Part shown: piece by piece, positions 53,452 through 61,417 of the stretch
How positions within the stretch are numbered: the stretch's first letter is position 1
Layout: every line of letters begins with the position of its first letter
DNA from: Pseudomonas fluorescens
GTDB taxonomy: Bacteria; Pseudomonadota; Gammaproteobacteria; Pseudomonadales; Pseudomonadaceae
Direction: 5' to 3'
DNA: 64,000 nt
Assembly (NCBI RefSeq): GCF_902497625.1
Contig: NZ_CABVGX010000033.1
Span: forward strand, 1 to 64,000
Made by a program: the position numbers and the translations under genes
The notes under the pieces: generated by a model
What the model saw: the letters and a program-made list of their open reading frames with translations, nothing else
The model's database searches: none
What the model was told of the DNA's origin: nothing

Positions 53452-54387
53452 ATGCGGTATCGACGTCTGGACCTTAATCTGTTGGTCGCACTGGATGCGC
53501 TGCTGAGCGAATGCAGCGTCAGCAGGGCGGCTGATCGCCTGTGCCTGGGCCAGTCGGCGGCAAGCTCAGCCCTTGGCCGTTTGCGGGTACATTTCAACGA
53601 CCCGTTGCTGGTTCAGGTGGGGCGGCGTCTGGAGCCGACGGCACTGGGCCTGGAGTTGCTGCCAAAAGTGCGAGCGGCTCTGGCATTGACCCGGGAAGTG
53701 GTTGACGCACCGCTGAGCTTTGATCCGGCCAGCTGCGATCGGCAGATCACCCTGGTGGCCTCCGATTACGTAGCCGGAGTGCTGTTTCCGGCGCTGAGCC
53801 GTGCGTTGGCGCGTGTCGCACCGGGTATACGCTTGAGCCTGCGGGACATGCCTGTCACGCGCGATGGGGATGTCGTCAGCGAGGCGCTCGACCATCGGCG
53901 CAGTGATTGTGTGATTGTGCCTCAGCGCCGCTTGAATCCGGCCTATCCGCACGTGCCGCTGATGAGCGATCGCCTGTGTTGCATCGTCTGTGCGCAGCAA
54001 ACGCAGTTCGCCGAGGGTTTGAGTCTCGCCGATTACTGCGCCGCCGAGCACGTGGTCAGGGAATTTGCTGACGGGCAAAATCTGGCCATGGATGCTGCGC
54101 ACCTGCACGAGTCAGGCGTGGTGCGGCGGGTGGCGGTCGCCGTTGAAAGCTTTGTGCTGATGCCGGAGTTCATTGTCGAAACGGCGCGCATCGCCACCGT
54201 GTTTCATCGACAGGCCCAGCGCTTCGCTCAGCGTTATCCGTTGCGTATCCATCCGGCCCCGCTGCCTTTTCCCGAGGCCGTTCAGGTGCTGCAGTGGCAT
54301 CCCTATCAAGAGCAGGACCCGGCCATGCGGTGGTTTCGCGGACTGCTGCTGGAGCAGGCCAGGTTGCTCGATCAGCCCGGGGGCTGA
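53452..54387 (+). CDS. NodD-like LysR-family regulator
   Basis: A 311-residue LTTR. The DNA-binding domain begins MRYRRLDLNLLVALDALLSECSVSRAADRLCLGQSAASSALGRL, the LDLNLL subgroup that includes NodD, NahR and their relatives. The second LysR of this cluster (57581-58543) opens almost identically. The effector domain follows (QITLVASDYVAGVLFPALSRAL...). GGAAG is placed five bases before the ATG at 53452; the longer frame from 53341 starts within operator A and is rejected. It overlaps the convergent GlcG-like gene by 16 bp at the 3' ends. Confidence 0.92.
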   Translation: MRYRRLDLNLLVALDALLSECSVSRAADRLCLGQSAASSALGRLRVHFNDPLLVQVGRRLEPTALGLELLPKVRAALALTREVVDAPLSFDPASCDRQITLVASDYVAGVLFPALSRALARVAPGIRLSLRDMPVTRDGDVVSEALDHRRSDCVIVPQRRLNPAYPHVPLMSDRLCCIVCAQQTQFAEGLSLADYCAAEHVVREFADGQNLAMDAAHLHESGVVRRVAVAVESFVLMPEFIVETARIATVFHRQAQRFAQRYPLRIHPAPLPFPEAVQVLQWHPYQEQDPAMRWFRGLLLEQARLLDQPGG

Positions 54388-54818
54388 TCGCCGCAGTCGG
54401 CCATCAATCCTGCCTGTTCGATAGCCTGCATGGCGCAGCGTTCGTCATTGTCCGAGGTGTCGCCGCTGATGCCGATGGCACCCAGAATCAGTCCCTCGGC
54501 ACTGCGGATCAGCACGCCACCCGCCACTGGAATCACCTCGCCGGCGGTCAAGCTGTTGATCGCATCGAAAAACGCCGGCATGGCCTGCGCACGACGCGCC
54601 AGCTCACGCCCGCCGAAACCCATGCCCAGACAACCGCGCGCCTTGCCGGTGGCGATCTGTGGTCGAAGGAAGGTTGCCCGTTCATCACGCAGGACTGCCA
54701 GTGGATGGCCGGCGGCATCCAGCACGGCGACGCCGAGCGGTTTGATTCCGCTTTCCCGGGCGAAGCGGATGGCGGCGCTGGCGATGTTCGTGGCAGTCAG
54801 CAGGTCGAGTATTGGCAT
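54372..54818 (-). CDS. GlcG/HbpS-family protein (DUF336)
   Basis: A protein of about 148 residues with the DUF336 fold: AAIRFARESGIKPLGVAVLDAAGHPLAVLRDE, ATGKARGCLGMGFGGREL and VAGGVLIRSAEGLILGAIGISGDTSDNDERCAMQAIE. Relatives are found in many catabolic operons (GlcG in glycolate use) and as heme-binding HbpS; the function here is unknown. The ATG at 54818 has GAGG before it; an upstream ATG at 54833 overlaps the amidohydrolase stop (ATGA). Either way it is coupled to the amidohydrolase. Confidence 0.85.
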   Translation of the reverse strand: MPILDLLTATNIASAAIRFARESGIKPLGVAVLDAAGHPLAVLRDERATFLRPQIATGKARGCLGMGFGGRELARRAQAMPAFFDAINSLTAGEVIPVAGGVLIRSAEGLILGAIGISGDTSDNDERCAMQAIEQAGLMADCGDQPPG

Positions 54819-54829
54819 GGCATCTGTCC

Positions 54830-56179
54830 TCATACAGCCCACTTGCCCAGCTGGGCAACACGGTCGCGGGTGTAAAGATCAGTCCATTTCAACGTGTTGA
54901 AATCGGACACCTGCTTGGGATTGTAGGGGCTGCGATCCATGCGCACCGGCTGGCCGGCCTTGTACACGGCCTTCAGACGCGAGCGATCCTGCAGGATGCG
55001 GATGTCATCCAGCGGTGAACCGTCGAGCAAGAGAAAGTCCGCCAGCTTGCCCACTTCCAGTGAGCCAAGCGTTTCACCTCGCGGCATGCAGCGCGCGCCT
55101 ACAGCGGTCGCGGCATACAAGGCCTCGGCCGGCGCGAAGCCCAGACGGGTGACCAGCAGTTCCAGTTCCCGGGCGTGCCACTCGCCATAGGGCGTCACTG
55201 CAAAACCGCTGTCGCTGCCACAGGCGAAAGGCACTCCGGCGGCCTTGGCGCGTTTGAGCACCGCGGACCCGACCTCAAGGGTGCGCGCGCAATAACCGGC
55301 ATAGCCGGTGCTGATCGCAGGGTCATGGGGCTGGCAAAAATCCACGGTGTTCTGCGGGAAGGTCATGGTCGGGGCGAGAATACTGCCCGCCTCAAGTAAC
55401 GCCTCAATGCAGGCGTCGTCCATGTAAAAGGCATGGAAAACCAGATCAACGCCTGCGCGGGCCGCGTACATCACCGCTTCGCGACCGTAGGCATGCGTCG
55501 CCACCTTGCAGCCCAGGCGGTGTGCTTCCTCGACCATCTCCAGGGTTTCGTCGGCGGTGAAGGCGGCAATGATTTCACCATTCGGACGACGATGAGTGCC
55601 GTCCATGGCGATCTTGATCAGGTCGACACCGTCCTTGGCCTGTTTGCGGATTTCCGCGAGGGCGTCGCCGCGGCTGGTGACCAACTGGGCGGTGAAGTAT
55701 TCCGGGGCGCCGACCCGGCTGGGGAACCAGTCGTTCAAACTCTGTCGATTGGTGATGACACGGCTGCTGGCCGCGATGCGCGGGCCTTCGAACAAACCCG
55801 CGGCGACGGCGTTACGCACGGCGATGCTGAGCTGGCCGCTGTCACCGGGGCACACCATGCTGGTAACTCCGGCGGCCAGCACGTGCTGGGCGAAGAACAT
55901 CCCGCGCAAGGCGCGAAACTCATCGCTGGTCCACAGATCAATGTCTTCTTCGCTTTGCGCGTTGCCGAAAGCCAGATGCGTGTGCACATCCACCAGCCCC
56001 GGCATGACGAAATTGTCACCGGCATCCAGTTGTGTGTCGCCCGGCCGGGGGACGGGCGCCAGCGCGGTAGGTCCAACGTAGCTGAGCAGGCCGTTTTCGA
56101 CGATCAATGTCTGTTGCTGGCAGGTTTCAAGTCCGGTGCCGTCGAACAGGGTCTGGCATTTCAGGTGCAGGGCAGTCAT
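54830..56179 (-). CDS. amidohydrolase-family metal-dependent hydrolase
   Basis: A 449-residue TIM-barrel hydrolase of the urease/imidazolonepropionase superfamily. Metal-site residues are VMPGLVDVHTHLAF (HxH), DLIKIAMDG (bridging Lys region), CKVATHAYGREA, VDLVFHAFY and the Asp in CGSDSGFAVTPYGEW. This pattern is close to Xaa-Pro dipeptidase/pyrazolone- or lactone-cleaving amidohydrolases, so the bond cut may be an amide or a lactone/ester of a ring-opening product. The ATG at 56179 is preceded by GAAG. It starts a two-gene operon with the GlcG-like gene. Confidence 0.88.
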   Translation of the reverse strand: MTALHLKCQTLFDGTGLETCQQQTLIVENGLLSYVGPTALAPVPRPGDTQLDAGDNFVMPGLVDVHTHLAFGNAQSEEDIDLWTSDEFRALRGMFFAQHVLAAGVTSMVCPGDSGQLSIAVRNAVAAGLFEGPRIAASSRVITNRQSLNDWFPSRVGAPEYFTAQLVTSRGDALAEIRKQAKDGVDLIKIAMDGTHRRPNGEIIAAFTADETLEMVEEAHRLGCKVATHAYGREAVMYAARAGVDLVFHAFYMDDACIEALLEAGSILAPTMTFPQNTVDFCQPHDPAISTGYAGYCARTLEVGSAVLKRAKAAGVPFACGSDSGFAVTPYGEWHARELELLVTRLGFAPAEALYAATAVGARCMPRGETLGSLEVGKLADFLLLDGSPLDDIRILQDRSRLKAVYKAGQPVRMDRSPYNPKQVSDFNTLKWTDLYTRDRVAQLGKWAV

Positions 56180-56264
56180 GGCGTCTTCGCTTTTGTGTTT
56201 GTCAGGCAAAGCGAGGCTAGAGACCAGGCGAGGGCGCCACCAGCAGATTGCATCGATGCCGGTC

Positions 56265-56281
56265 TATCGATGGCATCAATA
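56265..56281 (-). promoter_or_regulatory. possible fifth, degenerate operator upstream of the amidohydrolase
   Basis: Minus strand TATTG-N7-CGATA, one mismatch from the TATCG-N7-CGATA palindrome of copies A-D, 86 bases upstream of the amidohydrolase gene. The distal CRCGATT element is absent at the expected spacing, so the site is less certain. Confidence 0.4.
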
Positions 56282-56308
56282 GGTGCGCCCGGCCGAATTT
56301 TTTAATGC

Positions 56309-56344
56309 AAAACGCCGGACAATCGAAGGATTGTCCAGCGTTTT
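56309..56344. terminator. bidirectional rho-independent terminator
   Basis: AAAACGC-C-GGACAATC / GAAG / GATTGTCC-A-GCGTTTT forms a 16-bp stem with one mismatch. The A/U tracts on both sides allow termination in either direction. It lies after the minus-strand hydrolase gene (ends 56367) and ahead of the amidohydrolase promoter. Confidence 0.9.
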
Positions 56345-56366
56345 CTTGTGCGTGTTTTCCAGTGGA

Positions 56367-57524
56367 TCAGTCGGTGTGGCCACCCAGCGTTTCGGCGACC
56401 CAGTCAGCGATGTACTGACCGGCGTTGATGCTGTTGTCGAAGCTGGAATGCTGCACGCCACCTTCGCGTTCAGTGAATACTTTCAGTTCCCTTTTCGGGC
56501 TATTGACCAGTTGTTCGTAAGTACGATGCGCCCACTTCAACGGGATCTGCGAATCCTTTTCGCCATGGGTGACCAGGAACGGCACCCTGATCCGCTCCAG
56601 CACGCCGTCCAGATGCACGTTTTCGGCGATGGCCATGAAGTCATCGATGTCTTTGGCACCCCACACCCAGCAGACGTGCGACCAGTAATGCGGTACCGGG
56701 AAGCTGCCTTCTTTTTCCAGGCGACGCTTTTGCACATCGCGCCAGTCGTGGTTCGCACCCCAGACGACGCCGCAGGCAAAGCGCGGCTCGAATGCAACCG
56801 CGCGCGGACAGTAATAACCGCCGAGGGAAACGCCTTCCAGGCCGATACGTTTGGCGTCCACATCGCTGCGGGTTTCCAGCCAGTCGACCACGCGACTGGC
56901 CCAATGCTCGCTGTCATAACGTGCAATCAGGTTATGCAGGCGCAACGCTTCACCCGTTCCTGGCTGGTCGATGATCAAAGACGACACGCCACGTTTGGCT
57001 AGCCATGCAGGCAGGCCCACGCGATATTTCATTTCCTTGGTCGAGTCCAGACCATTGACCTGCACCAGAATCGGCGCCGGCCCCTCTATGCCCTCGGCGC
57101 GTACCAGCAACCCGGAAATGTGTTTGCCCTCGTAAGGGATTTCCACCCGTTCGCAATTCTCCTGCGACAGTTCTATACCGCGTGTGAAAGTCGACAGAAA
57201 ACGTTGGTACAGCTCTGTGCGACCTGGCGAGCCGTGGGCCTGCAAGCGTTCACACGTCAGATAATAAGTGGCGGCGCGGTTGTATTTTTCGCCGGCGGAC
57301 AACAACCGACCTTTGCCTTCGTCTTCCTCGGCAAGACCGCAAAGTTTGTCGGCCATCTTTGCCCAGGTATCACGAAAGGCTTTGCTGCCGGCGGCGTCGG
57401 GCTGTTTGGCAGCCTCTTGCAAAGGCGCGCACATCTCTTCGATCTCACCCATGCGGGCGCCCATCTCAATGGCCAGGTCGACAGACAGATTCCACACGTA
57501 GTTGGTCGGGAAGTAGCGGAACAT
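56367..57524 (-). CDS. alpha/beta hydrolase related to pseudooxynicotine-type C-C hydrolases
   Basis: A 385-residue two-domain hydrolase. The N-terminal helical cap (about 1-125, with AGEKYNRAATYYL) precedes an alpha/beta core with the nucleophile elbow GVSLGG, the oxyanion region VQVNGLDSTKEMKY, and late acid/His sites (VTHGEKDSQIPL; GGVQHSSFDN). This is the layout of 2,6-dihydroxypseudooxynicotine hydrolase, which cuts a C-C bond next to an aromatic ring. In this cluster it would act on a ring-cleavage or side-chain intermediate; specificity is inferred. Its promoter probably lies inside the 3' end of the upstream LysR gene, where operator copy B is found. Confidence 0.85.
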   Translation of the reverse strand: MFRYFPTNYVWNLSVDLAIEMGARMGEIEEMCAPLQEAAKQPDAAGSKAFRDTWAKMADKLCGLAEEDEGKGRLLSAGEKYNRAATYYLTCERLQAHGSPGRTELYQRFLSTFTRGIELSQENCERVEIPYEGKHISGLLVRAEGIEGPAPILVQVNGLDSTKEMKYRVGLPAWLAKRGVSSLIIDQPGTGEALRLHNLIARYDSEHWASRVVDWLETRSDVDAKRIGLEGVSLGGYYCPRAVAFEPRFACGVVWGANHDWRDVQKRRLEKEGSFPVPHYWSHVCWVWGAKDIDDFMAIAENVHLDGVLERIRVPFLVTHGEKDSQIPLKWAHRTYEQLVNSPKRELKVFTEREGGVQHSSFDNSINAGQYIADWVAETLGGHTD

Positions 57525-57580
57525 TATTGTTGTCCTTGTGGTTACCTTGATGATTGCAAGGCACGTTAAGGACGGCCCGA

Positions 57581-58543
57581 CTATTTGGCCAATCGTGACT
57601 CGGGATGGGAGGTATCGCGAGCGGCGATAGGAGCCGGTTCCAGGTGCGTGATGAATTCGCTGATGCGCTCGCGCAGCCAGCGGTGCATCGGATCACCTTC
57701 GACGCTGCGGTGCCAAAGCATCACTTCGCGCATGACCGGGATCTTCACCGGCGGTTGCAGGATGCGCAGCGGCAAATGTTTGGCGTAGAGGCGTGCCAGA
57801 CGCTGGTGCATGGTGGCGATGCGCTGGGTGCCGACGATCAGCTGCGGCAGTGTGTTGAAGTCATTGGTGATGACCTCCAGGCGGCGATTGAAACCGTATT
57901 GGCCCATGAACCATTCTTCGATGCTCATATGGCGACTGCGCCCGAAGCCCACCGAGACATGGCCCATTTCCATGTACTGCTCAAGCGTCAGGCTGTCGCC
58001 CACTTGCGTGTTGCCTTGCCAAACCACGCAAACATGATCTTCCTCGAACAGTAAAAGCGAAGGGTGACCTTCGAGGGTGTAGCGCTCCGGCACAATCATC
58101 AGGTCGACTTCGCCACGCACCAGCAACTCACCGGAATTGTCGCTGGGGCCGAGCATCTCGAAGGTGATGTGCGGCGCTTCTTCATGAATCTTCTGAATCA
58201 CCTGGGCGAACAGTACGCTGATCAGATAGTCGGACGTCACCAGCCGAAAGTGGCGTTTGCTGGAGGAAGGGTCGAATACCGGTTTTGAGGTAATTGATGA
58301 CTGAATCGTCAGCAACACTTCGCGCACCGGTTTCGCCAGCTCCAATGCGTAGTTGGTGGGCTGCATCTTGCGCCCGACCTGCACCAGCAATTCGTCTTCG
58401 AAATAGGTGCGCAGCCGGCCCAGTACCCCGCTGGTAGCCGATTGCGTCATGTGCAGACGTTCGGCTGCGCGGGTGATGTTCTGCTCTTCGAGCAAGATAT
58501 CGAGCGCGACCAGCAGGTTCAGATCCAGGTGGTTGAAACGCAT
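57581..58543 (-). CDS. NodD-like LysR-family regulator
   Basis: A 320-residue LTTR beginning MRFNHLDLNLLVALDILLEEQNITRAAERLHMTQSATSGVLGRL, paralogous to the LysR at 53452. The effector domain follows (FRLVTSDYLISVLFAQVIQKIHE). It is divergent from the VOC/Rieske operon across operator copy C. The last 15 residues (IAARDTSHPESRLAK) are encoded by operator copy B. Protein length is normal for NodD-type LTTRs, so this tail is an added feature rather than a truncation. It is the likely activator of the cluster. Confidence 0.93.
   Translation of the reverse strand: MRFNHLDLNLLVALDILLEEQNITRAAERLHMTQSATSGVLGRLRTYFEDELLVQVGRKMQPTNYALELAKPVREVLLTIQSSITSKPVFDPSSSKRHFRLVTSDYLISVLFAQVIQKIHEEAPHITFEMLGPSDNSGELLVRGEVDLMIVPERYTLEGHPSLLLFEEDHVCVVWQGNTQVGDSLTLEQYMEMGHVSVGFGRSRHMSIEEWFMGQYGFNRRLEVITNDFNTLPQLIVGTQRIATMHQRLARLYAKHLPLRILQPPVKIPVMREVMLWHRSVEGDPMHRWLRERISEFITHLEPAPIAARDTSHPESRLAK
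57589..57629 (-). promoter_or_regulatory. shared catabolic operator, copy B (inside LysR coding 3' end)
   Basis: Minus strand TATCG(57629-57625)-N7-CGATA(57617-57613)-N15-CACGATT(57597-57591)-GG. It is wholly within the last codons of the LysR gene and about 65 bases upstream of the alpha/beta hydrolase start at 57524. Confidence 0.75.
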
Positions 58544-58619
58544 CGGGCACGTCCATTGTTGTATTTATTTTCGCGATACATTCGGACGATTACAGTGCCG
58601 CGTCAATCCCCATCGCAGG

Positions 58620-58660
58620 TATCGCGTCCGGCGATAGGTCGCATCCCGACACGCGATTAG
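58620..58660 (+). promoter_or_regulatory. shared catabolic operator, copy C
   Basis: TATCG(58620-58624)-N7-CGATA(58632-58636)-N15-CGCGATTAG(58652-58660). It lies in the divergent region between LysR (start 58543) and the VOC gene (start 58799), so it can serve both directions. Confidence 0.8.
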
Positions 58661-58798
58661 TCAACTGCCCGCGCTGGCCTCAACCTTCTGCGCAGTCGAC
58701 CTCTGGCCGACACCACCACCGGGTTCCATGCCTGGCTGATGCGCTACTACAGCGCTCGGTTGCAGCTCCCGGATCATAATTTCAACGGAGTGGTAGCC

Positions 58799-59740
58799 AT
58801 GAACATCATTGGCCTTGACGCCCTTATCTTTGGCGTCGATGACATCCAGGCCTGTACGGCTTGCCTGCGTGATTACGGGCTCGCGCCCCATGGGCTGAGT
58901 CCTGACGGCGGCCGTTTCGAAGCCCTCGACGGCACGGCGGTGATCATCCGCCGCGCCGACGATCCTGGTCTGCCGGCCGCCATCGGCCCGGCACCGTCGA
59001 TTCGGGAAACCGTTTACGGCGTTGCCGCCAGCGCCGATCTGGATGCGATCGAAGACGAACTCGCCCGGGATCGACAAGTTACGCGTGACGCCGACGGCGT
59101 GCTGCACAGTGTCGACGACATGGGTTTTGCGATTGCCTTCCAAGTCAGCGTGCGCAGGGCCTACAGCGCTCCGGCTGACCTGACCAACGCCGCCGGCCAC
59201 GCGCCACAGCGGCCGCTCAATCAGCCCGGTATCACCCTCGACATGAGCGCGAGCCCGCGGACGCTGTCGCACGTGGTGTATTTCGTTCCGGATGCGGCCA
59301 AGGCCGAAGCTTTTTACGCCGAACGCCTGGGCTTCAAAACCACCGACACCTTCATCGGCGCCGGGCCGTTCATGCGTCCGGCCGGTTCGGATGATCACCA
59401 CTGCCTGTTCATGATCCAGACCCCGCCGCACATGAAGGGCTGCGAGCACTTCACCTTCCACATGGGCAGCGGCACCGAAGTGCTGTTGGCCGGCACGCGT
59501 TTCGAGCAACAAGGCTGGACCAGCTTCTGGGGCCCGGGACGTCATCTGTTTGGTTCCAACTGGTTCTGGTACTTCAACAGCCCGCTGGGTTGCCATATCG
59601 AGTACGACGCGGACATGGACAAGCACGATGACGCCTGGGAGGCACGTCGCGCACCGCTGTCGGCGGATAACTCGCAGTTGTTCCTGTTCAACTCCAAGGA
59701 AAAATGGGCCCCCGGCGGTCCGCCGCCCAAGCAAGGTTGA
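58799..59740 (+). CDS. two-module VOC-family (extradiol-type) dioxygenase
   Basis: A 313-residue protein made of two VOC beta-alpha modules (about 1-130 and 150-290), as in type I extradiol ring-cleavage dioxygenases. Likely metal ligands in the second module are SHVVYFVPDAAKAEAFY (His), DDHHCLFMI (His) and CHIEYDADMD (Glu). The first module has lost these, which is usual. Expected reaction: meta-cleavage of a dihydroxylated ring using Fe(II). GGAG is eight bases before the ATG at 58799. It is first in an operon with the Rieske gene (3-bp gap). Confidence 0.87.
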   Translation: MNIIGLDALIFGVDDIQACTACLRDYGLAPHGLSPDGGRFEALDGTAVIIRRADDPGLPAAIGPAPSIRETVYGVAASADLDAIEDELARDRQVTRDADGVLHSVDDMGFAIAFQVSVRRAYSAPADLTNAAGHAPQRPLNQPGITLDMSASPRTLSHVVYFVPDAAKAEAFYAERLGFKTTDTFIGAGPFMRPAGSDDHHCLFMIQTPPHMKGCEHFTFHMGSGTEVLLAGTRFEQQGWTSFWGPGRHLFGSNWFWYFNSPLGCHIEYDADMDKHDDAWEARRAPLSADNSQLFLFNSKEKWAPGGPPPKQG

Positions 59741-59743
59741 GCC

Positions 59744-60154
59744 ATGAGCGACGGCGAGGTGCGGCTGTGTCGAGTGGAGGAACTGACAGATGGGCAGGCA
59801 CGCGGATTCGATCCGTTGCAGCGCGGCAAGGACAGTGTCTTTGCCCTGCGGTTTGAAGGCCGGGTGCGGGTTTACCGCAACAGTTGCCCACATCTGGACG
59901 TGCGGATGGAGTACCGCAAAGACCGGTTTCTATCGGCCGACGGGCAGTTGATCGTCTGCTATGCCCACGGCGCGCAGTTCAGCCCAGACACCGGAGAATG
60001 CGTCTACGGCCCGTGTCTGGGGGAGAAACTCGAAGCGCTGCCCTGGTGTGTGGAAGAAGGCTGGCTGGTGTTGAAAATGCCAGGCCAGGACACCTCGCGA
60101 ACGCAGATCGAGGTATCGCGTACGGCGATACATCGCATCCTTACTCGCGATTAG
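59744..60154 (+). CDS. Rieske [2Fe-2S] ferredoxin-like protein
   Basis: A 136-residue single-domain Rieske protein. The cluster ligands are SCPHLDVRMEY (C-x-H) and CYAHGAQFSPDTGECVYGPC (C-x2-H). It would carry electrons to an oxygenase of the cluster, or keep the extradiol iron reduced. The final residues, SRTAIHRILTRD, are encoded by operator copy D and are absent from usual Rieske proteins as far as I can judge. It starts 3 bp after the VOC gene. Confidence 0.9.
   Translation: MSDGEVRLCRVEELTDGQARGFDPLQRGKDSVFALRFEGRVRVYRNSCPHLDVRMEYRKDRFLSADGQLIVCYAHGAQFSPDTGECVYGPCLGEKLEALPWCVEEGWLVLKMPGQDTSRTQIEVSRTAIHRILTRD
60114..60154 (+). promoter_or_regulatory. shared catabolic operator, copy D (inside Rieske coding 3' end)
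   Basis: TATCG(60114-60118)-N7-CGATA(60126-60130)-N15-CGCGATTAG(60146-60154). The TAG is the Rieske stop codon. It closely matches copy C over about 45 bases. It lies 86 bases upstream of the FAD hydroxylase start, giving that gene its own regulated promoter. Confidence 0.8.
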
Positions 60155-60240
60155 TCAATCCCTGATTTGCCGGGAAGCTGGACCCAACGACGCAGTGCCC
60201 GACGCTGCATCGAATCACAAGAATAAGAAGAGAGAATGCC

Positions 60241-61365
60241 ATGAGTGCAGTGAACAACGTTCTGATTGTGGGCGGTGGGATTGGCGGTTTGTGTGCGGCC
60301 ATCGCCCTGCGCCGCAAAGGTATTCAAGTGGATTTGATCGAACTCAAATCCGAGTGGACGGTATACGGCGTCGGGATCATCCAGCAGAGCAACGTGGTGC
60401 GCGAGATGGCGAGGCTGGGTGTGCTCGACGGTTATCTCGGCGCAGCTTTTGCGTTCGAAGATGTCGCCATTTACGGACCGGCCGGACAGTTACTGGCGCG
60501 GATTCCAGGCCAGCGCCTGGCAGGCCCGGAATACCCGGCCAACGTCGGTATCTCGCGCCTGGCGCTGCATAAAGTACTCAGCGAAACCGCCCTTGAACTG
60601 GGCGCCAAGGTGCGTCTGGGGCTGAGCGTTGAGTCGCTGCAAGACGACGGCGACAGCGTCGACGTGCAATTTACCGACGGCAGTGTGGGCAATTACGACC
60701 TGGTGATCGGTGCCGACGGCTTGTACTCCAAGGTGCGCGACCTGTTGTTTGGCAGCACTTACGCACCGCGCTTCACCGGGCAGGCCGTGTGGCGCTACAA
60801 CTTCGCGCGCAATCCGCAGATTGATCACCTCGCCAACTACCAGAGCGCCGCCGGCAATGCCGGGCTGGTGCCATTGGCCGGCGACTTGATGTACATGTTC
60901 CTCACTTCCCACGAGCCGTCCAATCCGTGGATGGATCCCGCCACCCTGGCTGAGCAGATGCGTCAGCGCCTGGAGGGTTTTACAGGTTTGATCGGGGAAC
61001 TCCGCGAGCAGATCACCGACAGCAGCCAGGTCGTTTACAAGCCCATGGAAGTGGTGTTCGTCAATGAGCCGTGGTATCGCGGCCGGGTGTTGTTGATCGG
61101 CGATGCCGCCCATGCCACCACGCCGCACCTCGGCCAGGGCGCCGGCATGGCGATTGAAGATGCCATCGTACTCAGTGAGGAACTGACCGGGGACGCAGGC
61201 GTCGAGCAACAACTCCAGCGCTTCATGAACCGTCGATTCGAACGCTGCAAATACATCAGCGAAAGCTCGGTGTTGGCCGGCGACAAAGAGATGCAGCACG
61301 ACCGCGACTTCGATCGTATCGGGCTGGTCAAGCAGATGCTCGCGCGGACGGCCGAGCCGATCTGA
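60241..61365 (+). CDS. FAD-dependent aromatic hydroxylase (PHBH/salicylate hydroxylase-like)
   Basis: A 374-residue group A flavoprotein monooxygenase. FAD-binding GxGxxG is seen as VLIVGGGIGGLCAAIAL, the DG motif as DLVIGADGLYSKVRD, and the GD motif as VLLIGDAAHATTPHLGQGAGMAIEDA. It uses NAD(P)H and O2 to hydroxylate an activated phenol, preparing the ring for extradiol cleavage. The start codon has AGAGA upstream. It begins a transcript with the DUF1302 and DUF1329 genes, with operator copy D upstream. Confidence 0.93.
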   Translation: MSAVNNVLIVGGGIGGLCAAIALRRKGIQVDLIELKSEWTVYGVGIIQQSNVVREMARLGVLDGYLGAAFAFEDVAIYGPAGQLLARIPGQRLAGPEYPANVGISRLALHKVLSETALELGAKVRLGLSVESLQDDGDSVDVQFTDGSVGNYDLVIGADGLYSKVRDLLFGSTYAPRFTGQAVWRYNFARNPQIDHLANYQSAAGNAGLVPLAGDLMYMFLTSHEPSNPWMDPATLAEQMRQRLEGFTGLIGELREQITDSSQVVYKPMEVVFVNEPWYRGRVLLIGDAAHATTPHLGQGAGMAIEDAIVLSEELTGDAGVEQQLQRFMNRRFERCKYISESSVLAGDKEMQHDRDFDRIGLVKQMLARTAEPI

Positions 61366-61417
61366 CCGTGCAGCTCACCCACAGCTGTTAGCACAATAAA
61401 AACAAGAGGTTAACGCG

